From: Desulfoluna butyratoxydans
GTDB lineage: Bacteria > Desulfobacterota > Desulfobacteria > Desulfobacterales > Desulfolunaceae
DNA length: 64,000 bases
Reading direction: 5' to 3'
Assembly: GCF_900699765.1 (NCBI RefSeq)
Contig: NZ_CAADHO010000002.1
Span: 248,001-312,000 of the forward strand
Shown: positions 1 through 8,051 of the stretch, one piece after another
How the letters are laid out: every line of letters begins with the position of its first letter
How positions within the stretch are numbered: the first letter of the stretch is position 1
Position numbers and translations under genes: made by a program
The notes under the pieces: model-generated
The model's input: only the letters and a program-made list of their open reading frames with translations
Told to the model about the DNA's origin: nothing
The model's database searches: none

Positions 1-1214
1 CCGGCCATGGCCGGGACAAGATAGCGCAGCATGGCCATGGCCATGATAAGGGAGGCGCCGAAGGAGGCCACCACGGTAAGCAGGTTTCCCCGGAACAGGT
101 CGCCCTCCCAGGGCAGGTCCGGGTCGGGAATCACAAAATCCTGCAGGGAGAGGATCAGCCCCAGTATCACCAGCAGAAAGCCGATCATACCAGCCAGCCC
201 GAACCCCGGGAGCACGAAAATCTCCACCACCAAAAGCAGCAAGCCGATGACAATGATGAGGATCTCCGCATAGGTGGCAAGGCCCGCAATGTGGTGGCCG
301 AACAAGGCCAGCCCCAGGGCACAGAGCCCCACGATGCCGAAGACCCCGAAGCCCGGGGCCTTGAGCTCGGTGTACAGGGCTCCCAGGCCGATGATCATGA
401 GAATGGGGGCGATGGAGAGAATCCACCCGGAGAGGTCCTCGGACCAGGAGGGGTCCACGCGCTCCGGCACGACCCCGCCCTTGCCCTCGCCTGCCACCAC
501 CTCGGCCAGGGTTTTCAAGGTGGCCTTGGAAAACCCGAAGGCATTGGCCTCCACATCGTCCATGGTCAACAACTCGCCTTCCCGCACCACGGTTCGCACG
601 TGGTCGGGCTTTTCCTTCAAGTCCTCGTAGGCCTGCCTCTCCAGATAGACGGTCTTGCCGTCGGCTTCATAGGCAACGATCTCCAGCTCCGCCGTCACCA
701 TGGACTCGGCCAGGGCTTCGCTGTAGCCGTTTTTCCGGGCCAGGGCGCGGAACTTGGCCCGCAGGGGAGACTGGAATTTCTCCCCCAGCATCTTGGGGCC
801 TTCCTGACTCACGGCAATGGGGGCGCAATCCCCGATGGTGGTGCCCGGGGACATGGTCAGGGCGTCGGCAGAAAGGGCGATAAGGGCCCCGGCGCTGATG
901 GCTTTTGTCTTCACCCAGGCCACGCTGGGGGATTCAAGGGCCGTGATGGCGTCGACTATTTTAAAGGCCGAATCCACCCGACCGCCGAAGGTATCCATCT
1001 CGAAAATCACCAGGGAAGCCCCTTCGGCGTCCCGTGTGGCACGCTCCACAAAGGCGGCCATGGCCGGAGAAACTTCACCGGAGATAGGAATGACGAGGAC
1101 CTCGGGCCCTTCGGCCCGGGCCGTGGCGCAAAACGGGCCCGTCGACAGAAAACACGACAGAATCCATCCAAAGAAAAAACATGCCGCAACAGGAAAAGAG
1201 GTCAACTTTTGCAT
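1..1214 (-). CDS. NfeD-family membrane-bound ClpP-class serine protease (3' end outside window)
   Basis: The gene runs off the left edge; about 404 codons are visible. Residues 1-34 form a signal peptide ending in an A-x-A-type site. Residues about 38-230 have the ClpP/crotonase-like fold of NfeD proteases, with the candidate nucleophile Ser107 in AISAGAL and the Gly-rich DTFGGRVDSA stretch; the catalytic lysine probably lies in EKFQSPLRAKFR. Four or five hydrophobic segments follow from about residue 250. The C-terminal OB-fold typical of the long NfeD class would lie beyond the edge. The family clips membrane-associated substrates and is often paired with a stomatin/slipin gene, which is not visible here. 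The ATG has no strong ribosome binding site; a good promoter lies about 165 bases upstream. Confidence 0.85.
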   Translation of the reverse strand, partial: MQKLTSFPVAACFFFGWILSCFLSTGPFCATARAEGPEVLVIPISGEVSPAMAAFVERATRDAEGASLVIFEMDTFGGRVDSAFKIVDAITALESPSVAWVKTKAISAGALIALSADALTMSPGTTIGDCAPIAVSQEGPKMLGEKFQSPLRAKFRALARKNGYSEALAESMVTAELEIVAYEADGKTVYLERQAYEDLKEKPDHVRTVVREGELLTMDDVEANAFGFSKATLKTLAEVVAGEGKGGVVPERVDPSWSEDLSGWILSIAPILMIIGLGALYTELKAPGFGVFGIVGLCALGLALFGHHIAGLATYAEILIIVIGLLLLVVEIFVLPGFGLAGMIGFLLVILGLILSLQDFVIPDPDLPWEGDLFRGNLLTVVASFGASLIMAMAMLRYLVPAMA

Positions 1215-1376
1215 GGTGATGCCTGGGGTTCAGGTAAAGAGAGCGATGCCGGGAGCCGGACAACACGCCGCCGGAGCAGGGAAGTATGGCCCTGACAACC
1301 CTATAAATGAAGGATGCGCACCGGTTTTGCCTCCGTGGGAGGTAAATTCGCCGGATGACACCTGATTGACTATTCG

Positions 1377-1405
1377 TATATACAGGAAAAGGGAAAACCG
1401 TGCAA
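1377..1405 (-). promoter_or_regulatory. sigma-70-like promoter for the NfeD-family gene
   Basis: On the minus strand TTGCAC and TATATA are separated by exactly 17 bases. The predicted start near 1369 gives a leader of about 155 bases before the ATG at 1214. Confidence 0.55.
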
Positions 1406-1904
1406 GATCACGTCGCCCCCGAGCCGCAACCATCCATCAACACGAATGAACAATGAAATCAAAATAATTCACGTTTGAGCACCATTTATTTGGCCCCGCG
1501 CTTCTGCTATAGTGCGGCGGTTTATCAGGAACATAATCAAACCATGGAGCCATACGACAAGGAGGCCGCCACCGGACCGGAGCACGGTACCTGCGGGCAA
1601 ACCGGCGTGCCCTGAGTCGGCGAGCATGCCCGGGCCATCACGGTGCGGCACCGCTGCCGGGTCATCCTGTGATTTTCTCCTTTGTCACCTTGGCCTCCGG
1701 CCCGGCAAGCCCACTGCCCGACGGGGAATAGGGCATGATTCCCACAGGATTCGCCTTGGGGTAAGCCATGGTTTTTGATACCGTTTATACTATCAAAACC
1801 CTGGAAGGTAACGAAGGAAAAACAGGTTCGTATCCTTACGGGTAGGCAAACGCAATATCCTTTAACGATGCATACTTCAGCCTCGTTTGAAAGGAAAGTA
1901 GTTC

Positions 1905-1934
1905 TTGACACAAAAACGGAAATTGTTCTATATC
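1905..1934 (+). promoter_or_regulatory. sigma-70-like promoter for the RsbRD-dsrMKJOP operon
   Basis: TTGACA (1905-1910) and TATATC (1929-1934) are separated by 18 bases in an AT-rich stretch. Transcription would start near 1941, about 95 bases before the first ATG. It is the only strong promoter seen ahead of the dsr genes. Confidence 0.6.
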
Positions 1935-2034
1935 AATCGTTTAAACTCGGAAAGTTCCGTTTCATCATTAAGTTGCTGTTACAAATGTAATTCTTAGGAA
2001 ACCCGCGTGCGCATGCAGGCGGGTGCGAGGAACC

Positions 2035-2637
2035 ATGGGTATTTACAAACACCTCGACAGCCATGCCAAAGAGATCATCAGCGCATGGACCGCACGTTTT
2101 GCCGGAAACTACTCTTCCGACGGCAGCCGATTCATCATGAAGGAGAAAGACCCCTTCAACAACCCCATCGGCGCCATGGCCAAGGAAGGGTTCACCGACG
2201 TTTTTGCTCTGGTGGCCGCGAAAAACGAGCCCGACCCCGAGGTACTCCGCCAGAAGCTCGACCCGCTCATCCGGTTGCGTGCGGTGCAGGCCTTTGTCCC
2301 CAGCGAAGGGGTGGCCTTTATCTTTGCGCTGAAAACCGTGGTGAAAGAGGCCCTGAAAAAAGAGATCAAAGAGGGCAAGGTGACCCAGAAGGATCTCGAC
2401 GGCTTCTACAACCGCGTGGACCGGCTCAGCCTGGCGGCTTTTGACATCTACATGGCCTGCCGGGAGCAGATCTACCGGCTGCGGGCCAGCGAAGTGCGTA
2501 CCCGCACGCTCAACATTCTGAAGAACAAGGATATATTGTGTGAGGTTCCCGAAGTCGGGACCGAAATTTTACCACATGATGTTTATAAAAACGGGGGCTT
2601 TGAGAAATCGGACGAGGAACCGGATCGAGGGCTGTAG
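2035..2637 (+). CDS. RsbRD N-terminal domain protein, first gene of the dsrMKJOP operon
   Basis: This is a soluble protein of about 200 residues. Most of it matches the RsbRD N-terminal domain, a helical sensor-like domain known from stressosome regulators; signs are the SWTARFAG stretch near residue 20 and the FIFALKTVVKEAL helix. There is no STAS domain, so it is the sensor module alone. The ATG at 2035 is preferred over an upstream GTG at 2023 because a purine-rich GAGGAA precedes it. A stand-alone RsbRD gene directly before dsrM is a recurrent arrangement in sulfate reducers, so a role in controlling or assembling the Dsr complex is inferred; its function is not established. dsrM follows after 128 bases. 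Confidence 0.8.
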   Translation: MGIYKHLDSHAKEIISAWTARFAGNYSSDGSRFIMKEKDPFNNPIGAMAKEGFTDVFALVAAKNEPDPEVLRQKLDPLIRLRAVQAFVPSEGVAFIFALKTVVKEALKKEIKEGKVTQKDLDGFYNRVDRLSLAAFDIYMACREQIYRLRASEVRTRTLNILKNKDILCEVPEVGTEILPHDVYKNGGFEKSDEEPDRGL

Positions 2638-2765
2638 GGCGGGGGTGTGTCAGCCTCTCCGGGAGGGTTGCCGGCCTTCCCGACATGTGAGGTTGTGTCC
2701 GTCTTTTACAAACTTTCAATTCGGGTGCGTTCGTTTGATCAAGCACCAAAGGGTGAGGAAAAGGT

Positions 2766-3764
2766 ATGAACGTTAATATTGTGTTGTCCCTGGTAGCGGT
2801 CGTTGTGCTGGGTGCACTCGCCTTTCTGGGCGGCAGTGCGCCTGCGCTGCAGGGAGTGTTTGGGATCCTGATACCCTACATCGCCTTTGTCGTGTTCCTG
2901 GGCGGTTTTATCTGGCGTATCATGAAGTGGGCCAAGTCACCGGTTCCCTTCCGCATCCCGACCACCTGCGGTCAGCAAAAATCATTGCCCTGGATCAAGC
3001 ATGACAAGCTTGAGAACCCTTACACCGGACTCGGTGTGGTGGGCCGCATGGCCTTTGAGATCCTGACCTTCAGGTCTCTGTTCCGCAACACCAAGGCGGA
3101 AATCAAGGGTGACCGGATCTCTTATGAATGGGAAATCTGGCTCTGGCTGTTTGCCCTGGCATTCCATTACAGCTTCCTGGCGGTGCTCGTCCGTCACATG
3201 CGCTTCTTCCTGGAGCCTGTGCCGTTCTTCATCGAAGCTCTGGAATTCATCGACGGTTTCTTCCAGATCGGCCTTCCCATCGTGCTGCTCTCCGGGGTGG
3301 TCCTGCTTGCCGCAGTCTGCTTTCTCTTCCTGCGGCGTGTGACCAAACCCAACCTTCGGTACGCCTCCCTGGCAGCCGATTACTTCCCCCTCTTCCTGAT
3401 CATGGCCATCGCAGGTACCGGCATCTACATGCGATACTTCCTGAGGGTGGACGTGGTGGCCGTCAAAGAACTCACCATGGGCCTGGTGACACTGCACCCC
3501 ACGATTCCGGCCAACATTGACCCCTTCGTTTACGTGCATCTGTTCTGCGTATGCGTACTCTTCGTGTACTTCCCCTTCAGCAAGCTGATGCATGCCGGTG
3601 GTATTTTCCTTTCTCCCACCCGAAACATGGCCAACAACAGCCGAGCCAAGAGACACATCAACCCCTGGAACCCCGATCTTCCGTTCGTAACCTACGAGAA
3701 ATACGAAAACGAATTCAGAGAGAAGATGATCGAAGCGGGTCTCCCAGTGGAAAAGGAGTCATAA
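2766..3764 (+). CDS. dsrM: DsrM, cytochrome b membrane subunit of the Dsr complex
   Basis: This 332-residue integral membrane protein belongs to the NarI-like family (nitrate reductase gamma type). It has about six hydrophobic segments and several His residues within or beside them (for example LAFHYSF, LVRHMRF, HLFCVCV) that can bind two b hemes. It passes electrons between the menaquinone pool and DsrK. Length and order (M-K-J-O-P) are those of sulfate reducers. The C-terminal tail, rich in charged residues (YEKYENEFREKMIE), lies in the cytoplasm beside DsrK. The stop codon is 3 bases before the dsrK start, and the dsrK ribosome binding site (AAAAGGAG) lies inside the end of this gene. Confidence 0.95.
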   Translation: MNVNIVLSLVAVVVLGALAFLGGSAPALQGVFGILIPYIAFVVFLGGFIWRIMKWAKSPVPFRIPTTCGQQKSLPWIKHDKLENPYTGLGVVGRMAFEILTFRSLFRNTKAEIKGDRISYEWEIWLWLFALAFHYSFLAVLVRHMRFFLEPVPFFIEALEFIDGFFQIGLPIVLLSGVVLLAAVCFLFLRRVTKPNLRYASLAADYFPLFLIMAIAGTGIYMRYFLRVDVVAVKELTMGLVTLHPTIPANIDPFVYVHLFCVCVLFVYFPFSKLMHAGGIFLSPTRNMANNSRAKRHINPWNPDLPFVTYEKYENEFREKMIEAGLPVEKES

Positions 3765-3767
3765 ATC

Positions 3768-5378
3768 GTGGATATCAAACCGGAAGAGATGATCAAAATA
3801 GACAACGCTGTTCCCAAGAAGTCGTGGATGGACACGCCGCCGGACCTGTCCGAAGGCAAGTTCTGCTATCCCGCCAAGGCCAAGACCTTGGACTACCTTG
3901 GGCTCCCCAACGGCCGCGACTGGTCCCCCGCCGACGAGGACTGGCAGCTTCCCGAAAACTGGCAGCAGATCATTCACGAAGGCTTCAAGGAGCGCCTGGA
4001 CAAGTACCGCTCCCTCAAGGTCTTCATGGACATCTGTGTCCGCTGCGGTGCCTGCGCCGACAAGTGCCACTTCTACATCGGCTCGGGTGACCCCAAGAAC
4101 ATGCCTTTCTTAAGGGCTGAGCTGCTCCGAAGCATCTACCGAAACGACTTCACCACCGTGGGCAAGCTCCTCGGTAAGTTCGGCGGTGCCCGGAAGATGA
4201 CCCCCCAGGTCATCAAAGAGTGGTTCTCCTATCTTTATCAGTGCACCGAATGCCGAAGGTGTTCCGTCTTCTGCCCCTACGGCATCGACACCGCCGAGAT
4301 CACCATGATGGGCCGCGAGCTCTTGAACCTCCTCGGCGTGAACATCAACTGGATCAAGGATCCCGTGGCCAACTGCTCCAAGACGGGTAACCACCTCGGT
4401 ATCCAGCCCCAGAACTTCAAAGAGATCATTGAGTTCTTCTGCGAAGACATCGAAGAGATCACCGGCGTCAAGATCAACCCCAGCTTCAACCGCAAGGGTG
4501 CCGAGATCCTCTTTGTGACCCCTTCAGGTGACGCTTTCGCCGACCCCGGTACCTACACCTTCATGGGGTACCTGATGCTCTTCGAGCACATCGGCCTGGA
4601 CTACACCCTCTCCACCTACGCCTCTGAGGGCGGCAACTTCGGCCTCTTCACCTCCGCCGACCAGATGAAAAAGCTCAACGCCAAGATGTACCACGAGGCA
4701 GAGCGCCTCGGCGTCAAGTACATCCTGGGCGGCGAGTGCGGCCACATGTGGCGCGTCATCAACCAGTACATGGGGACCATGAACGGCCCGGCCAACTTCC
4801 TGGAGACCCCGGTGAACCCCATCACCGGAACCGTCTTTGAGAACGCCGCGTCCACCAAGATGATCCACATCGCTGAGTTCACCGCCGACCTCATCAAGCA
4901 CAACAAGCTCAAGCTCGACCCGAGCCGCAACGACCACCTGAAGGTCACCTGGCACGACTCCTGTAACCCGGCCCGTGCCATGGGTATGCTCGACGAGCCC
5001 CGCTACGTGCTGAAGAGCGTCTGCAACAACTTCCACGAAATGCCTGCCAACACCATCCGCGAGCAGACCTTCTGCTGCGGCTCCGGTGCGGGCCTCAACA
5101 CCGAAGAGATCATGGAACAGCGCCTCCGAGGCGGCCTGCCCCGTGCCAACGCGGTCAAGTACGTCCACGACAAGTACGACGTCAACACCCTGGCCTGCAT
5201 GTGCGCCATCGACAGGGCGGCCCTGCCTCCCCTCATGGACTACTGGGTACCCGGCGTGGAAGTCACCGGCCTCCACGAGCTGGTAGCCAACGCCCTGGTC
5301 ATGGACGGTGAAATTGAACGAACCACAAACCTGAGGTTTGAGGATTTACCTGGAGCGGAGGGTGATTCTGATGAATGA
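3768..5378 (+). CDS. dsrK: DsrK, HdrD-like iron-sulfur catalytic subunit
   Basis: This 536-residue protein is homologous to heterodisulfide reductase HdrD. It has two ferredoxin-type [4Fe-4S] motifs, CVRCGACADKCHF from residue 90 and CTECRRCSVFCPYG from about 159. A C-terminal CCG domain follows, with DSCNPARAMG near 398 and FCCGSGAG near 435, which in HdrD holds the catalytic non-cubane cluster. DsrK is thought to reduce the DsrC trisulfide made by DsrAB. It is cytoplasmic and bound to DsrM. The start is GTG at 3768 with a good ribosome binding site. Its last 8 bases overlap dsrJ, which suggests translational coupling. Confidence 0.95.
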   Translation: MDIKPEEMIKIDNAVPKKSWMDTPPDLSEGKFCYPAKAKTLDYLGLPNGRDWSPADEDWQLPENWQQIIHEGFKERLDKYRSLKVFMDICVRCGACADKCHFYIGSGDPKNMPFLRAELLRSIYRNDFTTVGKLLGKFGGARKMTPQVIKEWFSYLYQCTECRRCSVFCPYGIDTAEITMMGRELLNLLGVNINWIKDPVANCSKTGNHLGIQPQNFKEIIEFFCEDIEEITGVKINPSFNRKGAEILFVTPSGDAFADPGTYTFMGYLMLFEHIGLDYTLSTYASEGGNFGLFTSADQMKKLNAKMYHEAERLGVKYILGGECGHMWRVINQYMGTMNGPANFLETPVNPITGTVFENAASTKMIHIAEFTADLIKHNKLKLDPSRNDHLKVTWHDSCNPARAMGMLDEPRYVLKSVCNNFHEMPANTIREQTFCCGSGAGLNTEEIMEQRLRGGLPRANAVKYVHDKYDVNTLACMCAIDRAALPPLMDYWVPGVEVTGLHELVANALVMDGEIERTTNLRFEDLPGAEGDSDE

Positions 5379-5754
5379 TAAAGGTAAAATATTAGCCGGA
5401 GTGGCCATCTTCGCCGTCCTGGTCTCCTTCCCGTTCTGGTACAACACGGGATCGGCCAAGCCTGCGCCGGAGCTGGTCATCGCTCCGGAAGCCAAAGCCG
5501 CCGGAGCATGTATCCTCCCCAAGGACCAGATGGCCAAGGAGCACATGCAGCTTCTGGACGGCTGGAGAAACTCGGTGGTTCGCGACGGTCACCGCATTTA
5601 TGTGGCGGATGACGGCAAGAAGTACAACATGAGCCTGTCCAACACCTGCCTTGAGTGCCACACCAACAAGGCGGACTTCTGCGACAAGTGCCATGAGTAC
5701 GCCTCTGTTAACCCCTACTGCTGGGATTGCCACGTGAATCCGAAGGAGAAGTAG
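5371..5754 (+). CDS. dsrJ: DsrJ, triheme cytochrome c of the Dsr complex
   Basis: This 127-residue protein has one N-terminal membrane anchor (about residues 7-25) and three CxxCH heme c sites in the C-terminal third: CLECH, CDKCH and CWDCH. It faces the periplasm and exchanges electrons with DsrO/DsrP. The ATG at 5371 is chosen because GGAGGG lies about 8 bases upstream; it overlaps the dsrK stop by 8 bases. Three hemes and about 125-135 residues are usual for the family. The heme-binding cluster is cysteine-rich and short, so there is no other catalytic domain. Confidence 0.95.
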   Translation: MNDKGKILAGVAIFAVLVSFPFWYNTGSAKPAPELVIAPEAKAAGACILPKDQMAKEHMQLLDGWRNSVVRDGHRIYVADDGKKYNMSLSNTCLECHTNKADFCDKCHEYASVNPYCWDCHVNPKEK

Positions 5755-5756
5755 TG

Positions 5757-6539
5757 ATGAAAGAGAGCAGACGAAGCTTCCTGAAGATCGCCGGCGTATC
5801 CGCACTGGGCCTGACAGCCGCGTCCAATGCGCATGCCATCGGCGAGTACTTCATCCCTTCAGGCAAAGCCATCAAAGACCAGAAGGTCACCGAAGCGGAT
5901 CGATGGGGCATGGTCATCGACACCCGCAAGCTCACCCACGAGCTGAACGAAAAGATCGGGAAGGCATGCCACCTGAACCACAACGTTCCCGAGCTTGACA
6001 ACAAAAACCACGAGATCAAGTGGATCTGGGAAGAGCACTACGAGCACGCCTTTACCCAGCAGCCCAACGAGTACCAGTCTGAAAAGGCGGAACACGCCCC
6101 CATCCTGGTCCTCTGCAACCAGTGCGAAAACCCTCCCTGCGTCCAGGCCTGCCCCACCAAGGCGACCTTCAAGCGGGAAGACGGCATCGTTCTCATGGAC
6201 TTCCACCGCTGCATCGGCTGCCGCTTCTGCATGGCTGCCTGCCCCTACGGCTCCCGCAGCTTCAACTTCCAGGACCCCAGAAACGGCCTGGAAGACGGAA
6301 AGCCCACCAACCCCGAGTTCCCCACCCGTACCAAGGGTGTCGTGGAGAAGTGCAACTTCTGCGCGGAAAGACTGGCCGTTGGCAAGGACCCCTACTGCGT
6401 TGAGGCTTCTGAAGGCGCCATCGTCTTCGGCGACCTCTCCGATGAAAAATCGGAAATTCGCAAGGTCCTCAAAGAGAACTACACCATTCGGCGAAAGGCC
6501 AGTCTCGGTACCGGGCCTTCGGTCTTCTACATCGTTTAA
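5757..6539 (+). CDS. dsrO: DsrO, Tat-exported ferredoxin-like iron-sulfur subunit
   Basis: This 260-residue protein begins with a twin-arginine signal (RRSFLKIAG at residues 4-12), so it is exported folded to the periplasm. It has DMSO-reductase-beta-type [4Fe-4S] motifs: CNQCENPPCVQACP, CIGCRFCMAACPYG and CNFCAERLAVGKDPYC. It carries electrons between DsrJ and DsrP. The ATG at 5757 lies 3 bases after the dsrJ stop and fits the Tat signal; a longer in-frame start would put the signal internally. It is 12 bases from dsrP. Confidence 0.95.
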   Translation: MKESRRSFLKIAGVSALGLTAASNAHAIGEYFIPSGKAIKDQKVTEADRWGMVIDTRKLTHELNEKIGKACHLNHNVPELDNKNHEIKWIWEEHYEHAFTQQPNEYQSEKAEHAPILVLCNQCENPPCVQACPTKATFKREDGIVLMDFHRCIGCRFCMAACPYGSRSFNFQDPRNGLEDGKPTNPEFPTRTKGVVEKCNFCAERLAVGKDPYCVEASEGAIVFGDLSDEKSEIRKVLKENYTIRRKASLGTGPSVFYIV

Positions 6540-6551
6540 CGGGAGGTCATC

Positions 6552-7709
6552 ATGCTTGAAAAAGCATTAAGCGGAAGCAGAAATTACTGGCTGTGGCTTG
6601 CCGGTCTGACGGCCGTCATTGCTGTGGCCTTCATGGGATACATGGAGCAGTGGGACTTCGGTCTCGGTGTCACCGGCATGAGCCGGGACGTCTCCTGGGG
6701 CTTTTACATTGCCCAGTTCACCTTCCTCGTCGGTGTTGCCGCCGGGGGCGTGATGCTGGTCCTGCCCTACTACCTGCACGACTACAAAGCCTTCGGCCGC
6801 ATCACCATCCTCGGTGAGTTCTTGGCCGTGGCCGCCGTGGTCATGTGCATGCTCTTCATCGTGGTGGACCTTGGTCAGCCCACGCGTGCCATGAACGTGG
6901 TCTTAAATGCCACCCCCCACTCGATGCTCATGTGGGATGCCATTGTTCTCAACGGCTATCTCTTCCTGAACATCATCATCGGCTGGAAGCTCCTGGAAGC
7001 CGAGCGGAATGCGGTTCCCGCACCCAAGTGGGTGAAGTTCCTCATCTACGTCTCCATTCCCTGGGCCTTCGGTATCCATACCGTCACCGCCTACCTGTAC
7101 TGCGGCCTTCCCGGTCGTGGCTACTGGCTCACGGCGATCCTGGCTCCCAGGTTCCTGGCCTCGGCCTTTGCCGCCGGTCCCGCGTTCTTGATCCTCCTTT
7201 GCTTCATCGTTCGCAAAGTGACCAAGTTCGATCCCGGCACAAAAGCGATGCAGACCCTCATGAAGATCATCACCTACGCGCTCATCGCCAACGTGTTCTT
7301 CTTCCTGTGCGAAGTCTTCACCGTCTTCTACAGCAAGATCCCCGAGCACATGGACCACCTGAAGTATCTCTTCTTCGGCCACGGCGACAAGGCAGCCCTT
7401 GTGCCCTGGATGTGGACCTCCATGTTCCTGATGATCTCGGCCATTATCCTTCTTGTCATTCCCAAGATCCGGAACAACGAGAAGTACATGCCCTTCCTCT
7501 GCATCATGGTGTTCCTCGGAACCTGGATCGACAAAGGCATGGGCATGATCGCCGGCGGCTTTGTCCCCAACGCCATGCACACCTACCATGAGTACGTCCC
7601 CACTCCCCTGGAGATCCTCATCACCGTAGGTGTCTACGCTGTTGGCTTCCTGGTCGTGACCATCCTCTACAAGATCGCCACCAAGATCAAAGAAGAGGTC
7701 AACGCCTAA
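6552..7709 (+). CDS. dsrP: DsrP, NrfD-type quinone-interacting membrane subunit
   Basis: This 385-residue protein has about ten hydrophobic segments and belongs to the NrfD/PsrC family, which oxidises or reduces menaquinone beside a periplasmic ferredoxin subunit (here DsrO). The GGGVMLVLPYYLHDY stretch in an early helix pair and FAGGGVDYW-like loops are absent or different, as usual for the Dsr branch; the acidic DLGQPTRAMNVV segment near residue 105 is typical of NrfD proteins. GGGAGGTC-type ribosome binding sequence precedes the ATG. It is the last gene of the operon; a strong terminator follows within 60 bases. Confidence 0.95.
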   Translation: MLEKALSGSRNYWLWLAGLTAVIAVAFMGYMEQWDFGLGVTGMSRDVSWGFYIAQFTFLVGVAAGGVMLVLPYYLHDYKAFGRITILGEFLAVAAVVMCMLFIVVDLGQPTRAMNVVLNATPHSMLMWDAIVLNGYLFLNIIIGWKLLEAERNAVPAPKWVKFLIYVSIPWAFGIHTVTAYLYCGLPGRGYWLTAILAPRFLASAFAAGPAFLILLCFIVRKVTKFDPGTKAMQTLMKIITYALIANVFFFLCEVFTVFYSKIPEHMDHLKYLFFGHGDKAALVPWMWTSMFLMISAIILLVIPKIRNNEKYMPFLCIMVFLGTWIDKGMGMIAGGFVPNAMHTYHEYVPTPLEILITVGVYAVGFLVVTILYKIATKIKEEVNA

Positions 7710-7762
7710 GGCCCACGCATCCGACAGGTTGTATTAATCCGGAATGCCAACTGGATTGTTAA

Positions 7763-7806
7763 AAAAACCCGCTCTCCTGATTTCAGGGGAGCGGGTTTTT
7801 GTTTTG
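7763..7806 (+). terminator. intrinsic terminator of the dsr operon
   Basis: A stem of about 14 base pairs (ACCCGCTCTCCTGA with its complement, one G-T pair) and a 2-4 base loop is followed by TTTTTGTTTTG. Confidence 0.9.
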
Positions 7807-7882
7807 TCTTTCACCCCGCAGAAACAAAGATCCTCCACCCTAAGTTCGATTTGACCCGGCTGTGTCGTTCAACCCTTTGATC

Positions 7883-7911
7883 TTGACTCACCCCAAAGAA
7901 AATGTTTAAAA
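7883..7911 (+). promoter_or_regulatory. possible promoter of the activase gene
   Basis: TTGACT (7883-7888) is followed after 17 bases by TTAAAA. The -10 is poor. The rest of the 7810-8051 spacer shows only a pyrimidine-rich block near 7955-8010. Confidence 0.3.
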
Positions 7912-8051
7912 AAGCGCATGCGTTAACGTAGAACACATATTCTAGAATCGAACCCCCTCCCCCCGGAATACCGCCCTCAGCCCCATCTGATCCCCCACCT
8001 CCGGGGGGGCACGACCTTTACGAGAGAGAGAAAGACAAGAGGTGCCCATCC

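Larger units (their letters stand above)
1215..2034. other. 820-base intergenic region, no convincing gene
   Basis: It holds the divergent promoters of the NfeD-family gene and the dsr operon. The open frames here lack ribosome binding sites and recognisable content. The part near 1440-1530 and 1780-1990 is more AT-rich than the flanking genes. Nothing else was recognised. Confidence 0.5.

Noticed and set aside
1800..1880. Possible cyclic-di-GMP or other riboswitch before the dsr operon (GGTAACG and GGCAAACGC pieces)
   Set aside because: The pieces do not form the paired helices of the known classes, and the best promoter lies downstream of them.
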